From the NCBI GenBank assembly GCA_902789365.1, contig CADANQ010000002.1, positions 43,769 through 107,768 of the forward strand: 64,000 nucleotides of DNA, in the 5' to 3' direction. This DNA comes from an uncultured Eubacteriales bacterium (GTDB taxonomy: Bacteria; Bacillota; Clostridia; Christensenellales; Aristaeellaceae). Below, piece after piece: positions 8,092-16,113 of this stretch (the first letter of the stretch is position 1; each line of letters opens with the position of its first letter). Position numbers and translations under genes: made by a program. The notes under the pieces were generated by a model. That model did not search any database, was not told the origin of the DNA, and saw only the letters and a program-made list of their open reading frames with translations.

Positions 8092-10503
8092 ATGAAGAAC
8101 GAACCCGATCCAGTCCTGAAAATCCCCTCAGTCCTGCCCGAGGGCTGGCAGCCCACGGGTCCGGAAGGACTGACCGACGCTCAGTACGAGGAACGCGTCC
8201 GGGCGGGCCTTGGGAACACCGTGCCGGAAGACGGCGAAAGAAGCCCGCTTTCCATCCTCCGGAGCCATGTTTTAACCCTGTTCAATCTCCTCAACGCGCT
8301 GATCGCCGCCGCGCTGATCGCGGTGGGCGCCTACCGCAACCTGACCTTTATGCTGGTCGTCATCAGCAACACCCTGATCGGCACCGTCCAGGAGCTTCGG
8401 ACCTGGCGGGCTCTGAAAAAAATGCAGCTGATGGCGGAGGGCACGGTTTCGGTCCTGCGGAACGGGGAATGGCGGGACCTGCGCTCCCGCGAACTGGCGG
8501 AGGGCGACGTCATCCGCCTGAAGAGCGGCGAACAGGTTCCCGCCGACGCCGTGGTGCTCGAAGGACACGGCGCCGCCAACGAAAGCATGCTCACCGGCGA
8601 AAGCCGCGCCGTGTTCAAGGAAAAGGGGCAGTGGCTCCTCAGCGGAAGCTATCTGTCCGAGGGCGGCTTCACCGCCCAGATCGTCCACGCCGGGGAAAGA
8701 AGCTATATCAACCGGCTGCAGAAAAGCGCCAGAAACATCCGTCCGCCCCGTTCCCGGCTGCTTGCAGACATGAAAAAGCTGGTCCGCATCTCCAGCATCC
8801 TCCTTGTCCCCGTCGGCATTCTCCTGTTCCTGAAGCAGTATTATTTCCTGCATTTTACCGTCGAGGACGCGGTGACGAAAAGCGCCGCCTCCATGCTTGG
8901 CATGCTGCCCGAGGGGCTGATCCTCCTGACCTCCACCGCCCTGATGGCCGGGGTAATCAAGCTGTCACGGCATAACGCCATGGTCCGGGACCTGTATTCC
9001 ATCGAATCCCTCGCCCGGGTGGACGTTTTGTGCCTGGACAAAACGGGCACGCTGACCAGCGGGAACATGACCCTTCAGGAAATCGTGCCTCTGGACGCCT
9101 CCGACGAAGAGATTCGCTCCTCGCTTTCCCGTTTCCTCGGGGCGGTGGACATTTCCTCCCCCACCCTGACGGCCGTTTCCCTTCAGGTTCCCCCGTCGGA
9201 CGAAAAGCCCCTGGACGTCCTGCCCTTCTCCTCGGAGCGCAAATACTCCGCCGCCGCTTTTCCGGACGGAACGGTCATCGCCGCCGGCGCCCCCTCCTTC
9301 CTTCTGGGAAGCCTGTATACGGACGAGATCCGGCGTCTTTGCTCAGGATACGCGTCCCAGGGCTGCCGGGTGGTCTGCGCCGTCCGCTGCCGGGGACGGA
9401 TCGAGAACAGGAAGATCCCCGCGATCGAAAAGCTCCTCTGCCTGTGCGTGATCCGGGACAGGATCCGCGATGGCTGCGAGAAAACCCTTGAATACTTCCG
9501 CCGCCAGGACGTAACTCTCAAGGTCATCAGCGGTGACGATCCCGGCACGGTTTCCGCCATCGCCGCCAGGGTGGGCATCCCCGGCGCGGAGAAATGCGCC
9601 GACGTGTCGCAGCTTTCGGACGAGACCCCTCCGGAGGAGATCCGCGCCCTGGTCCGCGAAAACACGGTCTTCGGCCGGGTGACGCCTCAGGGCAAATGCC
9701 TCCTGGTCGAGGCGCTGAAGGCCGAGGGACACACCGTGGCCATGACCGGCGACGGCGTGAACGACATCCCGGCCCTGAAGGCCTCGGACTGCGCCATTGC
9801 CGTCGGGGGAAGCGACGCCGTCCGCAAAGCCGCGCAGCTGTCCCTTCTCGACAGCGACTTTTCCACCCTTCCCCGGGTGGTCGGCGAAGGCCGGCGCGTG
9901 ATCAACAACATCGGGCGCGCCGCGGCTCTGTTCCTGGTCAAGACCATCTTCTCCTTCGCCCTCAGCTTCCTTACCCTGTTCCTGCCCATGCCCTATCCCT
10001 TCAAGCCCATCCAGCTGACCCTGATTTCGTCCCTGACCGTCGGCCTGCCTTCCTTCATCCTTGCCTTTGAGCCCAACAACGAGCGGGTCAGCGGCAGTTT
10101 TCTCAAAAAAGTGTTCAGGCGCGCCGCGCCGGGCGCCGCGGCGGCGACCGTCATGTGCACCGTCGCCTCCCTTCTTTCTCTCGGTCCCTGGTCCGCGGAT
10201 ACCAGCTCCACCGTCGCCGTTATCGTAACCGGCGTCATTTCCCTGGGAATGCTTTATACGGTCTGCAGGCCCCTCAGCAAACTCCGTTCCGCGCTGCTCC
10301 TTATTTTGTCCGCCGCGTTCGCCTCCGCCGTGGTCTTTGCAGGCAATATCTTTTACCTGACGGCGCTGGACAGGCCGCAGAAGCTTTCTCTCGCGGCCAT
10401 GTGCCTCGGCGGCCTCCTGATGATCTTTCTGCTTTCACGCTTTGTTTTCAGGCCCCATGCCGAAGAAAAAGCCGTGCCCGCGGGAGGCTCTTCACGCCGA
10501 TGA
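8092..10503 (+). CDS. Cation-transporting P-type ATPase (CtpE-like)
   Basis: 803-residue membrane pump that couples ATP hydrolysis to cation transport. All catalytic motifs are present: TGES (168-171, actuator domain), PEGL at about 273 in the fourth membrane helix, the phosphorylated aspartate in DKTGTLT (Asp316), and GDGVND (about 553-558). There is no N-terminal heavy-metal domain and no CPC motif, which argues against copper or zinc export; the PEGL helix and compact layout fit the CtpE-like group, for which calcium uptake has been proposed in actinobacteria. Substrate is therefore inferred, not seen. The N-terminal region has no signal peptide. GGAAAGAGAA precedes the ATG. Two hairpins occupy the leader. 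Confidence 0.88.
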   Translation: MKNEPDPVLKIPSVLPEGWQPTGPEGLTDAQYEERVRAGLGNTVPEDGERSPLSILRSHVLTLFNLLNALIAAALIAVGAYRNLTFMLVVISNTLIGTVQELRTWRALKKMQLMAEGTVSVLRNGEWRDLRSRELAEGDVIRLKSGEQVPADAVVLEGHGAANESMLTGESRAVFKEKGQWLLSGSYLSEGGFTAQIVHAGERSYINRLQKSARNIRPPRSRLLADMKKLVRISSILLVPVGILLFLKQYYFLHFTVEDAVTKSAASMLGMLPEGLILLTSTALMAGVIKLSRHNAMVRDLYSIESLARVDVLCLDKTGTLTSGNMTLQEIVPLDASDEEIRSSLSRFLGAVDISSPTLTAVSLQVPPSDEKPLDVLPFSSERKYSAAAFPDGTVIAAGAPSFLLGSLYTDEIRRLCSGYASQGCRVVCAVRCRGRIENRKIPAIEKLLCLCVIRDRIRDGCEKTLEYFRRQDVTLKVISGDDPGTVSAIAARVGIPGAEKCADVSQLSDETPPEEIRALVRENTVFGRVTPQGKCLLVEALKAEGHTVAMTGDGVNDIPALKASDCAIAVGGSDAVRKAAQLSLLDSDFSTLPRVVGEGRRVINNIGRAAALFLVKTIFSFALSFLTLFLPMPYPFKPIQLTLISSLTVGLPSFILAFEPNNERVSGSFLKKVFRRAAPGAAAATVMCTVASLLSLGPWSADTSSTVAVIVTGVISLGMLYTVCRPLSKLRSALLLILSAAFASAVVFAGNIFYLTALDRPQKLSLAAMCLGGLLMIFLLSRFVFRPHAEEKAVPAGGSSRR

Positions 10504-10550
10504 TCCCGTTCCGGCGCTTCCGGCCCGGAAAAAAAAGAAAGGAACATTCC

Positions 10551-12032
10551 ATGTTTCGTTTTGGTCCCGACGCCGGGGAATACGGCGTGACCGCGGTCGA
10601 AAACCTGTTTATCCGCAATTTTCTACCCTCCGCCAAAGGCGATCAGGTAAAGGTCTACCTGTGGGGCCTGTACCAGTGCGGCCGGGACGGCGCTTTTGCC
10701 ACGCTTGAGGACGCGGCCCAGGATCTGAACCTGTCGGCCCCGGAGATCGCCGCGGCCATGAGGTACTGGGAACGCAGAGGCCTTGTGACCATCGAGACCG
10801 AGGACCCGCCGCGCTATGTGTTCCACTCCCCCAGGCAGCGCGTTTCCTCCGGAGCGGGCTTCGAAGCCGATCCCTCATACCTGGATTTTGCGGAATCGGT
10901 CTACGCCGCCTTCGGGGACAGGCGCAAGGTGCGCCCTTCGGAAATCGCCCAGGCCTGGGAATGGGTCCAGGACATGGGGCTCTCCCCCGAGGCCGTCCTG
11001 ATGCTGATCAACCACATGATATCGACCTCCGGCCCCCAGTTCACCTTTAAAAAAGCGGAGAGCGCCGCGGCGGCCATGCGCGAAGGCGGCGTGACGAGCG
11101 CGGAGGACGCGGAATCCTATTTAAGGATGGACCTGAGCCTGAGGAAAGGCTGTGAAAAAGTCATTCGCGCCTTGGGAAAACGGGGCCGCATGGCCAGCGA
11201 CGCCGAGATTGCCATGTACCGCAAATGGCGTGTCGACTGGGAATTCGACCACGACGCCATCATGGCGGCCACCGAAGAGACGGTCAAAGGCGAACCCACC
11301 ATGGCCTACCTTGACGGCATCCTCTCGGGTCTCAAAAACCGCGGGGACGCCCGGACCGGCGACCAGGTGGAAAAGGCCCTGAAAAACGAAAAGGACGAAT
11401 TCGCCCTGGTCAGCGAGGTTACCGGCGGACTGAAGCCGGCGATGCAGCGCCAGGTGGCGGTCAATTTGTACCGGCAATGGCGCAAAACCTTTCCCCACGG
11501 CGTGCTGGTCTGCGCGGCGGACGAATGCAGGCGCGCGGGAGGCGGCGTGGAAGAGATGGCGATGCTCCTCTCCTCATGGGAGAAGAAAGGCATGACCGAC
11601 GAAAAAGCCGTCTCCGCCTATCTGGACAGGATGCATCAGGCCAACCGGGAGCTGCGGAGTCTGTTCGAAGCCTGCGGCCGCGACGGCCGAATCACCCAGG
11701 GCGACCGCGCCTGGTACCTGAAATGGCGGGACAGAGGCGCGACACCGGAACTGATGACGGCCGCGGCCGAAAAAGCCCTGGGGGTCAGCGGAAACAAGCT
11801 TTCCTATATGGATTCCATACTGAATTCATGGCTGGACAAGGGGATAACCTCCGCCGCGGAGGCCAAAGCGGAACAGCCGCCCGCCCGGGAAAAGCATGCC
11901 GGCGGCAAAAAGAGCGTGACCGCCCAGCAGTTCCCCCAGCGGACCTATACCGACAGCCGGATGGACCAGTTCTTCAGTCCTTTCCTGGAGCAGGCGCTGA
12001 AGAAAGATACGGAGGACGGGGATGAACAGTGA
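10551..12032 (+). CDS. DnaD-domain replication initiation protein
   Basis: 493 residues from ATG 10551, behind AAAGGAACATTCC; the longer open frame upstream overlaps the ATPase gene and is not used. The N-terminus (about 1-110) looks like the winged-helix DnaD/DnaB N-domain (LSAPEIAAAMRYWERRGLV). Two copies of a DnaD-type C-terminal domain follow: one ending AYLDGILSGLKNRG and a better one ending SYMDSILNSWLDKGI, the YxxxIxxxW signature, near the C-terminus. Such proteins remodel oriC DNA and recruit the helicase loader. The stop overlaps the dnaI start by 11 bases, which supports joint function in loading the replicative helicase. It could equally be named DnaB (Bacillus-type). Confidence 0.85.
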   Translation: MFRFGPDAGEYGVTAVENLFIRNFLPSAKGDQVKVYLWGLYQCGRDGAFATLEDAAQDLNLSAPEIAAAMRYWERRGLVTIETEDPPRYVFHSPRQRVSSGAGFEADPSYLDFAESVYAAFGDRRKVRPSEIAQAWEWVQDMGLSPEAVLMLINHMISTSGPQFTFKKAESAAAAMREGGVTSAEDAESYLRMDLSLRKGCEKVIRALGKRGRMASDAEIAMYRKWRVDWEFDHDAIMAATEETVKGEPTMAYLDGILSGLKNRGDARTGDQVEKALKNEKDEFALVSEVTGGLKPAMQRQVAVNLYRQWRKTFPHGVLVCAADECRRAGGGVEEMAMLLSSWEKKGMTDEKAVSAYLDRMHQANRELRSLFEACGRDGRITQGDRAWYLKWRDRGATPELMTAAAEKALGVSGNKLSYMDSILNSWLDKGITSAAEAKAEQPPAREKHAGGKKSVTAQQFPQRTYTDSRMDQFFSPFLEQALKKDTEDGDEQ

Positions 12033-12981
12033 AATCTACCGCGCCCTGACGGAGGAATACCGCCTCCGGCGCGAACAAAACAGCCGGATCGAATCCGAAA
12101 GGGAAAACGAAGTCTTCTCCGCCCATCCGGACATCGAAAAAATGTGCAGGGAACGGCACATGTGGATCCTCGGCGGCATTGACGGCATCCTTAACGGCAG
12201 GGACGGCGGCGACCTGGAAAAAATGATGGAGGACAGGAACCGGGAGATCGGCGACCGCCTCGCCGCCTGCGGCTATCCCAGGGATTATCTTGCGCCGGTC
12301 TGCCGCTGCCCGGAATGCAGGGATACCGGTTACGTCGGGGATGTGATCCGGCGGGAGTGCGCCTGCTTTGTCAGGCGGGCCAGGGAACTGGAGGAAAACC
12401 GCCGGGAAAAAACCGCTTTCGACGGCGCTTCCTTCGATGATTTTGATTTCTCGGTATTCCCGGACGTAAAGCCGGAGGGCATGGAAATCACCCAGAGGAA
12501 ATACATGAAGACGGTCGTCGGCGCCTGCCGCGCCTTTGCCGACGGATATCCCCGGGACAAACGGAACCTGATCCTCCAGGGAAACACCGGGCTCGGGAAG
12601 ACCTATATCCTTAAATGCGTCGAAAAAGCGCTGTCCGATCGGGGCCTTGACACGGTCTATGTTACGGCCTACCGCCTGCTTGACGATTTGAGGAACGCGT
12701 ACTTCCGTCCCGGCTCCCGGGATACCGAAAGCTTTTTCGAATGCGACCTCCTGATCGTCGACGATCTGGGCATGGAACCCCTCTTTGACAACATCACCGT
12801 GGAATTGCTTCTGAACGTCCTCAACGAAAGAACCCTGAGGGAAAAGGGCGTCGCCGTCAGCACCAACCTGAGCCTGAACAACCTGAAGGAACGCTATACC
12901 GAGCGCTTCTTCAGCCGGCTGATGGACACGCGCGTCGCCCTGTGCATCCCCTTTTACGGCACGGACCTCCGGCTGAAATAA
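12022..12981 (+). CDS. dnaI: Helicase loader DnaI (DnaC-like AAA+ ATPase)
   Basis: 319 residues. A helical N-terminal part is followed by a cysteine cluster (CRCPECRD then CAC), the zinc-binding region of DnaI, and an AAA+ ATPase domain with Walker A GNTGLGKT (187-194) and Walker B LLIVDDLG. A sensor-like STNLS and an arginine-rich ERFFSRL segment follow. DnaI loads the DnaB-family replicative helicase at origins and restarted forks. It is translationally coupled to the DnaD-type gene just upstream. A strong terminator follows the stop. Confidence 0.92.
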   Translation: MNSEIYRALTEEYRLRREQNSRIESERENEVFSAHPDIEKMCRERHMWILGGIDGILNGRDGGDLEKMMEDRNREIGDRLAACGYPRDYLAPVCRCPECRDTGYVGDVIRRECACFVRRARELEENRREKTAFDGASFDDFDFSVFPDVKPEGMEITQRKYMKTVVGACRAFADGYPRDKRNLILQGNTGLGKTYILKCVEKALSDRGLDTVYVTAYRLLDDLRNAYFRPGSRDTESFFECDLLIVDDLGMEPLFDNITVELLLNVLNERTLREKGVAVSTNLSLNNLKERYTERFFSRLMDTRVALCIPFYGTDLRLK

Positions 12982-13006
12982 CCCTCCGCAAAAGCGCGGA
13001 TACAAA

Positions 13007-13043
13007 AACCTCCGGCCTCAAAGCGGGCCGGAGGTTATATTTT
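13007..13043. terminator. Bidirectional terminator between dnaI and yajC
   Basis: A perfect 11-bp stem (13007-13017 with 13026-13036), eight-base loop, followed by ATATTTTTATT on the plus strand and preceded by AAAAA, which gives a T-tract on the minus strand. It can serve both convergent genes. Confidence 0.9.
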
Positions 13044-13057
13044 TATTCTGCGGAGGA

Positions 13058-13468
13058 TCAGGTGAGCTCTTCGCCGTCGTTCTTGATGCTGACATCCTCA
13101 ACGCCGCGGATGGCCCAGCGCGCCACGACCATTTCCATCCGGTCGGAGCCGACGTACAGGGTGATGGTGTCGTCCTTGATCGCCTTGATGGTGCCGTAGA
13201 TGCCGCCGATGGTGGTAATCCTGTCGCCGGGCTTCAGCGCGGCCAGCATCTCCTTGACCTGCTTGTCCTTTTTGCGCTGGGGACGGATCAGCATGAAATA
13301 GAAGATCGCGACCATGGCCACCATCATCAGGAGGGTGGTGACCAAGCTTCCGACGCCCATGGCCCCCGTGGAAGCATCGGCGGTTCCTGCGGCCGCACCG
13401 GCCGCGGGCGCCGCGGCGCCGCCTTCGGCGCAGGCGGAGACGATACCGAACAGCTTATCAAAAAACAT
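13058..13468 (-). CDS. yajC: Preprotein translocase accessory subunit YajC
   Basis: 136 residues. One transmembrane helix (about 40-62, VTTLLMMVAMVAIFYFMLI) is followed directly by the YajC hallmark RPQRKKDKQ and the cytoplasmic domain with LKPGDRITTIGGIYGTI. YajC associates with SecDF and the SecYEG channel. The N-terminal 38 residues are alanine-rich and longer than in many homologues. The gene stands alone here; secD and secF are not next to it. It has its own promoter upstream and a shared terminator downstream. Confidence 0.95.
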   Translation of the reverse strand: MFFDKLFGIVSACAEGGAAAPAAGAAAGTADASTGAMGVGSLVTTLLMMVAMVAIFYFMLIRPQRKKDKQVKEMLAALKPGDRITTIGGIYGTIKAIKDDTITLYVGSDRMEMVVARWAIRGVEDVSIKNDGEELT

Positions 13469-13507
13469 TCTGAAGATTCCTGCCTTTCAATTTCGATTTG
13501 CCTGTCC

Positions 13508-13536
13508 ATTATACCCGGGATGCGGCATAAAGTAAA
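13508..13536 (-). promoter_or_regulatory. Probable promoter of yajC
   Basis: Minus strand TTTACT (13536-13531), 17 bases, TATAAT (13513-13508). The -10 is perfect, the -35 weak. The transcript would start about 32 bases before the yajC ATG. Confidence 0.65.
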
Positions 13537-13565
13537 GACAATTTTTTTGCCCCGGCCCGAAGAAA

Positions 13566-13600
13566 GCCCGCCGCCCCGGTCTGTTCCGGACGCGGCGGGC
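13566..13600 (-). terminator. Terminator after the stand-alone winged-helix gene
   Basis: A 9-bp stem (13566-13574 with 13592-13600) with a further inner CCGG/CCGG pairing; on the minus strand it is followed by TTTCTTC. It separates this gene from yajC. Confidence 0.7.
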
Positions 13601-13636
13601 CATGACGGTCCCATATGCGTTCTTTATGGTATGGAA

Positions 13637-13957
13637 TCACACGGCCTCGGCGCACAGCCGGTAGCCGTAACGGTAGACGGTCTCGATGGCGGCGGCCCCC
13701 AGCTTGCGCCTGAGCCGCTGGATGTGGACGTCCACCGTACGTGTCTCGCCCATCAACTGGAAACCCCAGGCGTTTTTCAGGATCACTTCCCGGGATACGG
13801 GCTCGTCCGTATGGCTTGCCAGCTCCGTCAAAAGGCTGTATTCCTGACGGGTCAGGCAGCATTCCCGGCCGTTGATGAACACCTGTTTCCGATGAGCGTC
13901 GATGTACAGTACCTTGCGCGCATTGTTCTCGTCTCTGACAATGTACAGCTTACTCAT
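13637..13957 (-). CDS. Stand-alone OmpR/PhoB-type winged-helix DNA-binding protein
   Basis: 106 residues, almost entirely a Trans_reg_C (OmpR C-terminal) domain: LTRQEYSLLTELASH, then SREVILKNAWG, then the recognition helix in RTVDVHIQRLRRKLG and the wing VYRYGYRL. No receiver domain exists upstream in any frame, so it cannot be a normal phosphorylated response regulator. The start at 13957 is fixed by GAGGTGAT seven bases before it. The N-terminal 30 residues form a small beta-rich segment (KLYIVRDENNARKVLYIDA) seen before some such domains. It lies downstream of rodA and might be reached by that transcript. Target genes are unknown. Confidence 0.85.
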   Translation of the reverse strand: MSKLYIVRDENNARKVLYIDAHRKQVFINGRECCLTRQEYSLLTELASHTDEPVSREVILKNAWGFQLMGETRTVDVHIQRLRRKLGAAAIETVYRYGYRLCAEAV

Positions 13958-14049
13958 TGTTCATCACCTCACTCATAAGACGAATGAGGCGGGGGTTTTC
14001 TTCCCCCGGAAAAAAGATTCATATTTTGTTCATACTTGGATAAGGACGC

Positions 14050-15306
14050 TTACTTCCGGTCGTGGTTTCCCTTTTTGGGCTTCTCCCGCAGAAAGCGCTT
14101 GACCCCCTCGGATTCCGCGTAGCCTCCCGCGTTGTACATCCCGCTGGAGCCGGTCCTGGACCGGGTCACGTTGATCACCAGCGCGACGCCGATGATATTC
14201 GTCATAAAGTTGGACCCGCCGTAGGACAAAAACGGCAGCGGAATGCCGGTGATGGGCATCAGTCCCAAACACATGGAGATGTTTTCGAACACGTGGAAAA
14301 ACAGCATGCTCATGACGCCGACAATCAGCAGCTTCCCGTACGGATCCCTGGTATACCTGGCCAGGTAAAGCATGCGCAGGATGATAAACAGATATATTCC
14401 CAGAACGGCGGAAACGCCGATAAAGCCGTAGGCTTCCCCGATGGAGGACAATATGAAGTCCGTGGAGTTTTCCGGCACGCCGCCGAGCTGGGTCACGGTC
14501 CCCAGAGTGAACGCCTTCATGCCCGTCAGCTGGCCCGATCCGATGGCTTTCTGGGAATTGAGCAGCTGGTATCCGCCGCTGGACTGGTATTTGGTGGGAT
14601 CCGTGAAGGCGAGCAGGCGGAGGATGCGGTAATCCGAGGAATCGGTGATCAGCGCGTATCCGATAATCGCGGCGATGCCCAGGGCGCCCGCGGCCACGAT
14701 GCCGAGCACCAGACGGATGTCGGCGCCGGAAAAATAGAGCATCAGCACAAACATGACCGCGATAACGATAACCGATCCCGTTTCACCCTGGGCCAGAACA
14801 ATCACCGTGGGAATGCCGACGACAGCCGAGATCCGGATGAATTCCCTGACGCTGGCGACGGGTTTTTCGGATTTGGAAAGGATTCGCGCCAGGGCCATCA
14901 TAACCGATATCTTGGCGAATTCCGCCGGCTGGATCGACCGTCCCAGGCCGGTATTCAGCCAGGCTCTGATGCCGTTGACCAGGGTGGTCGTAACCAGGGT
15001 GATCACAAGAAGGAAAACCACCGCAAGGTAGATCAGCCTCGTCTGGCTGCGGAAAAGATCCAGCGGGACCGAAGACACCACCAGCAGCACGATGGGAGAC
15101 GCCAGAACAAAAATGCTCTGCCACATGGAGGACCTGGAATTGAGCACCCTGTTCAGAAGGGTGGAATCCGCGCCCAGGTCCGGGTCATAGGTCGCGGAGG
15201 AGATCATAAAGATTCCGAAGAGCGCAAGCGCGTAGACCGCGACCACAAGAAGCCAGTCAAAATGGGCCCTGTTGCGCCGTTTGAGTTCCGCGTTCGCTGC
15301 CGTCAT
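14050..15306 (-). CDS. rodA: Rod shape-determining protein RodA (SEDS glycosyltransferase)
   Basis: 418 residues with about ten hydrophobic segments. SEDS signatures are visible: GIRAWLNTGLGRSIQPAEFAK near the middle, QLGGVPENSTDFILSSIGE in the large loop, and GIPLPFLSYGGSN near the C-terminus. SEDS proteins polymerise lipid II into glycan strands and work with a class B PBP. Placement at the end of the mreBCD-PBP2 operon makes RodA (elongation) more likely than FtsW or SpoVE. The start overlaps the minD stop by four bases (ATGA). Confidence 0.92.
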   Translation of the reverse strand: MTAANAELKRRNRAHFDWLLVVAVYALALFGIFMISSATYDPDLGADSTLLNRVLNSRSSMWQSIFVLASPIVLLVVSSVPLDLFRSQTRLIYLAVVFLLVITLVTTTLVNGIRAWLNTGLGRSIQPAEFAKISVMMALARILSKSEKPVASVREFIRISAVVGIPTVIVLAQGETGSVIVIAVMFVLMLYFSGADIRLVLGIVAAGALGIAAIIGYALITDSSDYRILRLLAFTDPTKYQSSGGYQLLNSQKAIGSGQLTGMKAFTLGTVTQLGGVPENSTDFILSSIGEAYGFIGVSAVLGIYLFIILRMLYLARYTRDPYGKLLIVGVMSMLFFHVFENISMCLGLMPITGIPLPFLSYGGSNFMTNIIGVALVINVTRSRTGSSGMYNAGGYAESEGVKRFLREKPKKGNHDRK

Positions 15307-16103
15307 TGTTCTTCACCCCTCCAGCGGCTGAAAAAACGGATTGCCGGGCTCATCCGAATGTTTCTGAAGGGCACGTCGGCCCCAAGCAGCCGCGAAACAG
15401 TCCGGTCATAGGCGTTTTTCACCTTCCGGTCCCCGGAATAATAAGCGCAGCGCCGGCGGAGCATGGCGGGATAAATCTCCGGGCTGTCCGGGATCACGCC
15501 CAACAGGGGCATATCCAGCGCGGATGAAATGTCCTGCGGCGCGCTGATCACGCCGGAACGCACCAGGAAGGGGTCCATCCGGTTCAGCACCAGCCAGGGG
15601 TGGTCCCTGTCGTGTTCCCGCAATACCTCGCCCGCCTTTTCGGCGTCCCTGAGGGAAATGTCGTCCGGGGTCGCCACCATGATGCATTCGTCCGCCGCGT
15701 CGATCAGTACCTTCAGGTTTCTGCCGATGCCGGCGGGACCGTCGATAATAACCGCGCCAAAGTGTTTTTTCATTTCATCGGTGATCTTTTTAACGTCCTT
15801 CGGCCTCACCTGGGACGCCCGGAGCAGCTGGGACGTGGCCAGCAAGCTGACCCTCCCGGGACCCATCCGGTCCACGTCGTACAGCGCGTCCTCCAGCTTG
15901 CAGTTTCCCTCGCACAGGTCCATGAAATCAAATACGACCTTGTCCTGCATGTTCATCATCAGGTCGGCGCATCTCAGCCCCACATCCCCGTCCATGACCG
16001 CGCAGGACAGGCCTCTCTCGGAAAAAGCGGCGGCAAGGGACACGGCGGTGGTGCTTTTGCCCACCCCGCCCTTGCCGGAAAGGATCAGATACGTTTTGCT
16101 CAT
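15303..16103 (-). CDS. minD: MinD-type septum-site ATPase
   Basis: 266 residues. The deviant Walker A motif KGGVGKST has the signature lysine (Lys11) and P-loop lysine (Lys16); switch II reads IIDGPAGIG where most MinD proteins have DSPAGIE. The last residues (IRFFSRWRG) could form the short amphipathic helix that binds MinD to the membrane. MinD normally positions the division septum with MinC and is cycled by MinE or DivIVA/MinJ. In related clusters minC and minE flank minD; neither is present here, and PBP2 and rodA adjoin it directly. It could therefore be a MinD paralogue working with the elongation machinery. Confidence 0.85.
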   Translation of the reverse strand: MSKTYLILSGKGGVGKSTTAVSLAAAFSERGLSCAVMDGDVGLRCADLMMNMQDKVVFDFMDLCEGNCKLEDALYDVDRMGPGRVSLLATSQLLRASQVRPKDVKKITDEMKKHFGAVIIDGPAGIGRNLKVLIDAADECIMVATPDDISLRDAEKAGEVLREHDRDHPWLVLNRMDPFLVRSGVISAPQDISSALDMPLLGVIPDSPEIYPAMLRRRCAYYSGDRKVKNAYDRTVSRLLGADVPFRNIRMSPAIRFFSRWRGEEQ

Positions 16104-16113
16104 ACCCGCCTCC

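Noticed and set aside
13509..13862. 117-codon minus-strand frame over the winged-helix gene
   Set aside because: Same strand, wrong frame; Arg/Pro/Gly-rich shadow without a ribosome-binding site.
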